Assembly: GCA_022592445.1 (NCBI GenBank)
Contig: JABYQR010000015.1
Location: 1-64,000, forward strand
Source: Cytidiella melzeri
Lineage: Eukaryota; Basidiomycota; Agaricomycetes; Polyporales; Irpicaceae
Length of the DNA stretch: 64,000 nt
Direction: 5' to 3'
A model generated the notes under the pieces. That model was not told the DNA's origin, did not search any database, and saw only the letters and a program-made list of their open reading frames with translations. Positions 58,300 to 64,000 of the stretch are shown here, piece after piece (position 1 is the stretch's first letter; each line of letters begins with the position of its first letter). The translations under genes and the position numbers were made by a program.

Positions 58300-60442
58300 G
58301 GAGATGAACTTTGGATAGCTACAGTGGTAAGTAGACAACGACAGAGACTTACTCAGCGAGTCGCGAAGTCGAGTGTTACTGATCAAAGCGGGCATGACGT
58401 CTGCTGATTCCGTCATCATGATTTGCTGGGCACAACATAATAATGATTATAAGAGTAGAGTAAGTACTACTGCACTCCTTTTCACTGCAACGTTCTCGTC
58501 TTTAATGTAGTCCAAAAATTGTGCACCAGGCCAGTCCATCACAACTCACAATGACTCCGAGTTCTTAAATGAGAGCTCAGTATGCATTCCTTGTCATATG
58601 GTTGCTTCCACAATGTCTATATGAAACAACAACAACAAGAAAAACTCAGACTCTGAGACCCTAGCCCCCTGAGAAAGTGTTGCCATCAGTACACAGCCTG
58701 TGGTAGTTCCAATGTGGACAAGGCAGTTCAGACATCATCAGGACAAATGTAACATGTTTTGGAAGTTGATTCTGAAACAAAAGATCTCCAACCCCTTGAT
58801 TGTGATGTTTGTTGCATCAGCAGTGAGCGCTGACAAGCACCACAACTGATGGTTGCATCTATGACATTATTTATGGGTATTTATTCGAAGTCGCGAACGT
58901 CACGATTTTGTGATTTTTCATGTCACAATCATGGTTTCGACCGGTGCACTCGCAAACACGCGAACAAAAAACAGGAAACCACTCATCACACTCGGGCGCT
59001 TCAATAGCGCTTAACATGCCGCTGCTTTCCTCAATTGGCAAGTTCGGTCTCCCACGCTCCTCCCCAGCATCCAGGAAGGATTTCTAGGACACAAATCTTC
59101 ACATAGCTATAGAATAATAGGATTGAGCAATCATTGTAATTCTCTTCTCCTACTATGTAATGTTCAATTTGTGCAGCAACACCCATAACCTGTTATAAAG
59201 CACTTGGAGATCAATAAAGCAATGAATTCCAGTAGCTCCATGGCTCCAGTGACAATGAGATTGTTGCATTAGTATACTACTATACATTACAGGTGTGTTG
59301 ATTTTGTACTGGGGGAATTCAGCTGCACAGTGAGCTTGCAAAGCCTTTTTACTACCAAGAGGGCCCCGCCGCTCGGGCGGCTCAACCCCCATATTTGGTC
59401 TCCCATCAAAACTCGCGCAAATAGACGCTTGATGGTGAGGACCGTGGACTCGTTTCGCGAAAGTGAAACCGTGACCACGTCACAAATCCTCGTTCACGCC
59501 CTCGTTTCGCCCATTGTGACCGTGCAAACGAGTGGTTTCTTGATAAAAACCCAAAAATAACTTCATATGCATCAGCAGTCAACACTGCACAAGATTGATG
59601 ACAAGATATATGAAGCCCCTTGCTATCATTGGTGACCACCTGTATTAATGTACACTGTCTTTGACTGCAACCAAATCTATCAATTGTAACACAGTTACTT
59701 TATTCCAGATCAAGGGTGTCACCAATTGCAAATGCACTGACCAAAGTAAATGTCCATAACTGAATTACTTGGCAAGGTTATTTACCAGGAGCAAATTTGT
59801 TTACTGGTGTTCATAACTAATTTATTTTGCTATCAGTAACATGATTACTTATCAAAATAGCTATTCTATACCAAATCACTTAGTCAAGCTGCTATCAATA
59901 GCAAAGTCACTTAATAATCTGACTTCAAAGTACTATCTACTCCAATCTTCAAAAATTGTACTTGCCACTGGCCAGCCCTGCTTATGCTAGTAGTAAATCC
60001 ACATACTCTGTACCTGAAATTTTAAAGCAAGATTGACTTGCACAAACACCACCAGTACTCCATGCACAATTTTCTGTGTACATATCCTGGGGTTACAACT
60101 GCACACTACAAGATATATAGAGCCCCTTGGGCACTGGCTTGTATCAGTGATATATTACTCACAAACATGCTTCATCATTTCTCATAGCATGCCAATGCAC
60201 CTGTGCAATGGTGCATAGCACTGCACATGAACTGCAAAACATAAAATGTGTCTTGGCACTGTGATGTAACATGGATATCTTATTCCCAAACATGTTTCAT
60301 CATTTTCTGAAGCATGCAAGAGTACCTCTGTGACATGCATGTTGTGTGTTTCATCAGCACTGCACATGGACTGCAATGTATATAAAGCCCCTTGCCACCA
60401 TCCCTATACCTCAGCATACTCCCATCACTACTTCCATTACTC
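58300..60442. other. gene-poor AT-rich intergenic DNA
   Basis: No gene is supported over about 2.1 kb. Weak inverted similarity joins 58867-58884 (TTATTTATGGGTATTTAT) and 59542-59559. 59640-60060 is low-complexity TA-rich DNA. Diverged direct repeats occur at 60090-60400 (separate entry). Confidence 0.5.
60090..60400 (+). repeat. two diverged direct repeats, about 130 bp
   Basis: Similar blocks appear in the same order twice: CAAACATGCTTCATCATTTC / CAAACATGTTTCATCATTTT (60164, 60290), AGCATGC, GCACTGCACATGAACTGCA / GCACTGCACATGGACTGCA (60218, 60358) and ATATATAGAGCCCCTTG / TATATAAAGCCCCTTG (60112, 60378). A third GAAGCCCCTTG occurs at 59612. Confidence 0.6.
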
Positions 60443-60996
60443 TGTAACGGGTGACCGCCCATCCTCAGCGTCTCAGACCAAACAGGGAAGGTTCCCACGC
60501 CACAAAGAGTGGCCGCAGCATAAACGACTGGGCTGCAAAGTAACGCAGTCCAAAGTTAAGGAGAAGCCTCGTCATCGCAGTACGCAGCAATGATCGGCTC
60601 AACTCCTCGTCACTGTGCCGACTTAGCACAGCAATAATTACACTCCACTCTCGTATTTTCATAACGCAGTATTGTAAGGTTTCGTCATCCGTAGTACAGT
60701 AATAATTCTCGTGACTAATAGACTACGGAATCCTTCATGTATAAATACCTTAGTACACTCTGGGGAAAAGACCCAAGAATCTCATATCGGAAGACTTACA
60801 CCACTCACACCACTCGTCCGATTAACGAATCTTCGACTCTTTATTCAACTTCGTGTTTTACGAACATATCGACGCCCACAAAGCTTAATCAGCAATCCGG
60901 ACGCCGAACCTTCGTTTTCACGCTACATTTTTTTGAGTGTAATTTTTTTACTCTTCGATAACACGACAAACGTGTCGGACTGATCACCCGAACACA
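60443..60996 (+). repeat. Ty3/gypsy 5' LTR (3' border approximate)
   Basis: Starts TGTAACGGGTGACCG and ends near TGATCACCCGAACACA, roughly palindromic ends. TATAAATA at 60740 is a plausible promoter. It lies directly upstream of the Gag ORF. The partner LTR is outside the window, so the right border could be 60994 or 60996. No standard TGG-type primer-binding site follows. Confidence 0.65.
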
Positions 60997-61030
60997 CCAA
61001 GAAAAAGAATATATTCCGGAATAGAAGTAC

Positions 61031-64000
61031 ATGGCTACCTATAATCAGAACGCAAGGACCCTGACCCCAGAACGTAACCTGGAGGGCGGGACGGCCATGC
61101 CACAGGAGCTCGACGAAGTGAGCCCCCAGTTGTTGAATTTCGGCTCGGTAACACCAGCCGAAATTGACGCGTCGACGTTAATGCGAGTCGAGGAAACTCG
61201 ACAGCCTCCTAAGATCAAGACTGCTAGGCGTAAGGACGACACGTCTGTCGCTACGCTAGCAGCCAGATGGGGAGCAGACGTCAAGGCCACAATGGATACC
61301 GGGCCACGCAGATCGAGTCGAACACGACAGGCTGCATCAATGGCGGTACCAGCGGAACAGGCACCTGCTCAAAGGAGCGCGAAGAGCGTTTCAGGCCAGG
61401 ATAAGGTGGTTAGCACCACGGCTGGAACGCAGAGGCATATAGATAACGTACCAGAAGATCAATCACCAACTCAGATTGATGTTCCGGGATCTGGGAGTTC
61501 ATGGGAAATCACTAGCACAATGATATCAGACATAACATCGCTCCCATCCATGGCACCATCAACGGAAATGATGAGAACTCACCTATGTTCTGCATCAACG
61601 TCGTCCAGTGATAATGAGGGCGATGAGGATGACCGTGATGTGGAAGGGATCCTGGGAACGGACATGGAACCTGGGACAGGAAAGGTCAAAACGGAAGAGG
61701 ACGGTGATAAGGAATGGATATTACCTCGAAAACCAGGATGGTCCCGAATGATACCCGGTGGTGCAGCACCAACGGAGAGTACATACGGAATACAAGCGAC
61801 AACAAACTGGTTCAAGTTATTGTTGGTTTCTGATCAGTTGGGACCTTTACCGAGTGAATGGTTCGAAAAGAACATACCTCGAGTAATAAGAATACCTGAG
61901 CAGACGTCCGTTGGGAACGGATGGAGGGATGTCGAAATGCAACCGCACGAACGACTAGAACAATTTGCTCCCGTGTACAATGATCACGATGAGGATCAGG
62001 CGACTATCATAGCCATGAAAAGGTCGTTGAAGGACTCACCACATGAGCATAATAGAGAAAGAAGGGCAAATTCGAATTTGCATGCCATGGCGACTATCGT
62101 CGAGGTGGAGGAATCGAGAGCGACCAATAGTAAGGGAGCAACGGAGCCTCCAGTGTCCAGGGAGAAGGGGAAAGAGGCGGAACGAGGTCCGCTTTATGAC
62201 CCAAACCTCCTGAACCCAAGCAGTGAAAGTAAGAACGTTCGAAAGAAAAAGAAGGAACGTAGCACACCAGCTCGGGAATTCCTGCAAAGGGAAGCAAGTT
62301 GTGAGCCGGAGGGTATTCACACCACACGGAAGGAAAATTCGTCAAGGAACGCGCGACGAAGCGAATCCGTCAGGTTCCAGAGGGAAACCTCTCAAATACC
62401 GGAGGGCGGGTACTTCAATCAGGCGCGAGAAGGTCATGGTGGGGGAAGGATCCCACCCGATCCTCCTGGACCACCAAACGACAGCGACGACGAATCATTG
62501 TCGTCGTCATCCTCGTCGGCAACCTCAAGATCGGATTCGTCCACTGAGAGTGAGAGGAGCGAGGAAAGCCGAGACGAAACTGCACGGAAAAAGCGAAAGA
62601 AAGATCAGAAAAAGATCAAGAAAGTAATGAACGGGGTAAAACTTAAGAATCCGGTGCCATGGGACAGAAGGAGTGACCTCGATGCGTTTGATGAGTTCAC
62701 CTATGAGTACGATACATGGGTCGAACTTAACGCGCTGCCCGAGCGACTGGCCTTGAAAGTTATTGTTAACTTTTTGAATGGAAAGGCGCGGAAGTTTTTT
62801 ATGACTCACGTAGCGACACGACAGCACGAATGGACGGTTCCTCTTTTATACGAGGTGCTGTTTGACTACTGTTTCCCTGAGGATTTTAAACTTCGGCTCC
62901 ATGAACAGTTAATGAAGTCCACACAAGGAATACATACCGTAAGGGACTTTCTTCGAGATATTGAGAAACTGGCGACCCGGTTCTCGGATGTCACAGATCG
63001 ACAACTCGTTCAGATATTCTGGAAGGGCATCAGAATGGAGCTGAGACTACACTTAATTGAGAAAGGAAAGGACCCGGAAACAACTCCCCTGGAGAACCTT
63101 GTGAAGCACGCGTCTCGAAAAGAGAAGGCGTTAGCAGCTAAACGGCTGGAAGAACGAGATTTCACGGGGAAGGTACCGGGAAGACAGTGGGGACGATTTG
63201 AGAATCGCACATTGGGTCCAAAAACTGTCGATAAGTCGTCAGCTAGACAAGGGGCTAAGGAAGGATTGAGGAGTGAAACGCAACATACTTTTCAACCCCG
63301 GCCCGATCGTTTCAAACGTGCGAAGCCGAAAGGCAAAGACTCTCCTAAAATTCTGACAAAAGAAGAACGGGAAAAGTGTCGTGCAGAAGGACATTGTTTT
63401 AGTTGCAAGGAATTGGGGCATGAATCGCGAAATTGCCCTGACCGGAAACATGCGAAGGCACCTCGCATGTCAAGCTCGTCTATACGTTTTGAAAAACTCG
63501 ATCGTCTTGCGGAAACTATACGGAAAAATGATGTCAATGTATCAGCGGTTTGCGTAGACTTCAATAACGGAACTCACGCACCTATGCATGAGTGGAGAAG
63601 GGCACATCGCGATGACACAAAGCGATATATCAAGGCCCTTTTCGACAGCTATGCAGACTCCAGGCGAGAACAAGGGGAATCAAGTCCTGAGGAAAGATTT
63701 GAAGTCAGCGATGTAGATGATGAATTGTTTGAAGCTATTGACTGGGCAACGAATGGGGCGGAATCATACCGAGTCACGTACGATGATCTCGAAGAACCCG
63801 ACCTATCAGTCCAAGACATAATCATTAAGAATACCCCACACCTGAATACGCCTACAGACGACAATGCTTACCCGTTTTACACCGACGAGTCAGACGGTGA
63901 TCACCCAGCCACGGAATGGTTAAGGGTACGGATGACAACGGAACTATGGAACAGAGGGGAATTTGATGATGTGGATCGACCGGTGGAAGTCGAAACCCAC
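61031..64000 (+). CDS. Ty3/gypsy Gag polyprotein, open to window end
   Basis: ATG 61031 opens an uninterrupted frame of 990 codons to the window edge. Residues 1-530 are a long acidic, Ser/Glu/Lys-rich region without recognised domains, with Ser-run and Arg/Lys-rich patches (ESLSSSSSSATSRSDSSTES). From about residue 545 comes the retrotransposon Gag core (DAFDEFTYEYDTWVELNALP, KVIVNFLNGKARKFFMTHVA, YCFPEDFKLRLHEQLMKSTQ, VRDFLRDIEKLATRFSD). A CCHC zinc knuckle CFSCKELGHESRNC lies at about residue 790. The following part is a linker to the protease, which would lie beyond the window. The frame is clean, so the element may be young. Confidence 0.9.
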   Translation, partial: MATYNQNARTLTPERNLEGGTAMPQELDEVSPQLLNFGSVTPAEIDASTLMRVEETRQPPKIKTARRKDDTSVATLAARWGADVKATMDTGPRRSSRTRQAASMAVPAEQAPAQRSAKSVSGQDKVVSTTAGTQRHIDNVPEDQSPTQIDVPGSGSSWEITSTMISDITSLPSMAPSTEMMRTHLCSASTSSSDNEGDEDDRDVEGILGTDMEPGTGKVKTEEDGDKEWILPRKPGWSRMIPGGAAPTESTYGIQATTNWFKLLLVSDQLGPLPSEWFEKNIPRVIRIPEQTSVGNGWRDVEMQPHERLEQFAPVYNDHDEDQATIIAMKRSLKDSPHEHNRERRANSNLHAMATIVEVEESRATNSKGATEPPVSREKGKEAERGPLYDPNLLNPSSESKNVRKKKKERSTPAREFLQREASCEPEGIHTTRKENSSRNARRSESVRFQRETSQIPEGGYFNQAREGHGGGRIPPDPPGPPNDSDDESLSSSSSSATSRSDSSTESERSEESRDETARKKRKKDQKKIKKVMNGVKLKNPVPWDRRSDLDAFDEFTYEYDTWVELNALPERLALKVIVNFLNGKARKFFMTHVATRQHEWTVPLLYEVLFDYCFPEDFKLRLHEQLMKSTQGIHTVRDFLRDIEKLATRFSDVTDRQLVQIFWKGIRMELRLHLIEKGKDPETTPLENLVKHASRKEKALAAKRLEERDFTGKVPGRQWGRFENRTLGPKTVDKSSARQGAKEGLRSETQHTFQPRPDRFKRAKPKGKDSPKILTKEEREKCRAEGHCFSCKELGHESRNCPDRKHAKAPRMSSSSIRFEKLDRLAETIRKNDVNVSAVCVDFNNGTHAPMHEWRRAHRDDTKRYIKALFDSYADSRREQGESSPEERFEVSDVDDELFEAIDWATNGAESYRVTYDDLEEPDLSVQDIIIKNTPHLNTPTDDNAYPFYTDESDGDHPATEWLRVRMTTELWNRGEFDDVDRPVEVETH

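Noticed and set aside
58867..59559. MITE suggested by inverted TTATTTATGGGTATTTAT-like ends
   Set aside because: Only about 18 bp match imperfectly, interior similarity fades and no target duplication is visible.

Overview
The window reads as nuclear DNA of a filamentous basidiomycete, most likely an Agaricomycete mushroom. Genes have many short introns (about 45-70 nt, GT...AG, CTAAC/CTRAC-like branch points). There is a DUF6535 membrane-protein gene, a family typical of Agaricomycetes, and a KDZ-type DNA transposon, common in that group. No bacterial operons, RBS or CRISPR are present. All exon models were read by eye from splice signals and family resemblance; no search was run.

Layout. 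1-2.7 kb: low-complexity and AT-rich DNA with a truncated mitochondrial-HSP70-like gene copy. 2.7-6.2 kb: a decayed LINE (ORF1, reverse transcriptase, RNase H). 6.25-7.2 kb: LTR-like debris. 7.2-22.5 kb: a nested transposon island. It contains a Ty1/copia element (7401-13065, 170-bp LTRs, TSD cacat) that split an 80-bp-arm hairpin sequence and was itself split by a 507-bp solo LTR (10240-10746, TSD cctgc). Beside it lies a 9,123-bp KDZ element (13327-22449) with 753-bp terminal inverted repeats, an exact 8-bp TSD (catttgtt), internal repeat arrays inside the TIRs, a KDZ transposase gene and two cargo genes.

23-33 kb: single-copy host genes: an RFC clamp-loader subunit divergent from a ubiquitin-S27a fusion gene, a degenerate secreted-protein gene, a CLC chloride channel/transporter with CBS domains and a secreted class-3 lipase. 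33.9-34.6 kb: a 642-bp foldback MITE with 193-bp arms. 34.9-38.4 kb: an F-box-like protein, a small ORF and a METTL13-like methyltransferase. 39-45 kb: a DUF6535 gene and its pseudogene copy, made by a tandem duplication that also carried the 5' end of the methyltransferase. 45-58.3 kb: PAP2 lipid phosphatase, CID-domain RNA-processing protein, Ser/Thr-rich single-pass membrane protein, pyridoxal kinase, phenol-hydroxylase-like FAD monooxygenase and a UBL-WLM metalloprotease. 58.3-60.4 kb: gene-poor AT-rich DNA. 60.4-64 kb: the 5' LTR and intact Gag ORF of a Ty3/gypsy element that runs off the window.

The host genes are housekeeping functions (replication, translation, ion transport, lipid and vitamin B6 metabolism, protein quality control) with no evident shared pathway. 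The most unusual content is the KDZ element. Its ends are nearly identical, yet its transposase carries a frameshift and a CGA-to-TGA-type stop. The differences between paired repeats here are largely CpG transitions, as expected for methylated, decaying transposons.
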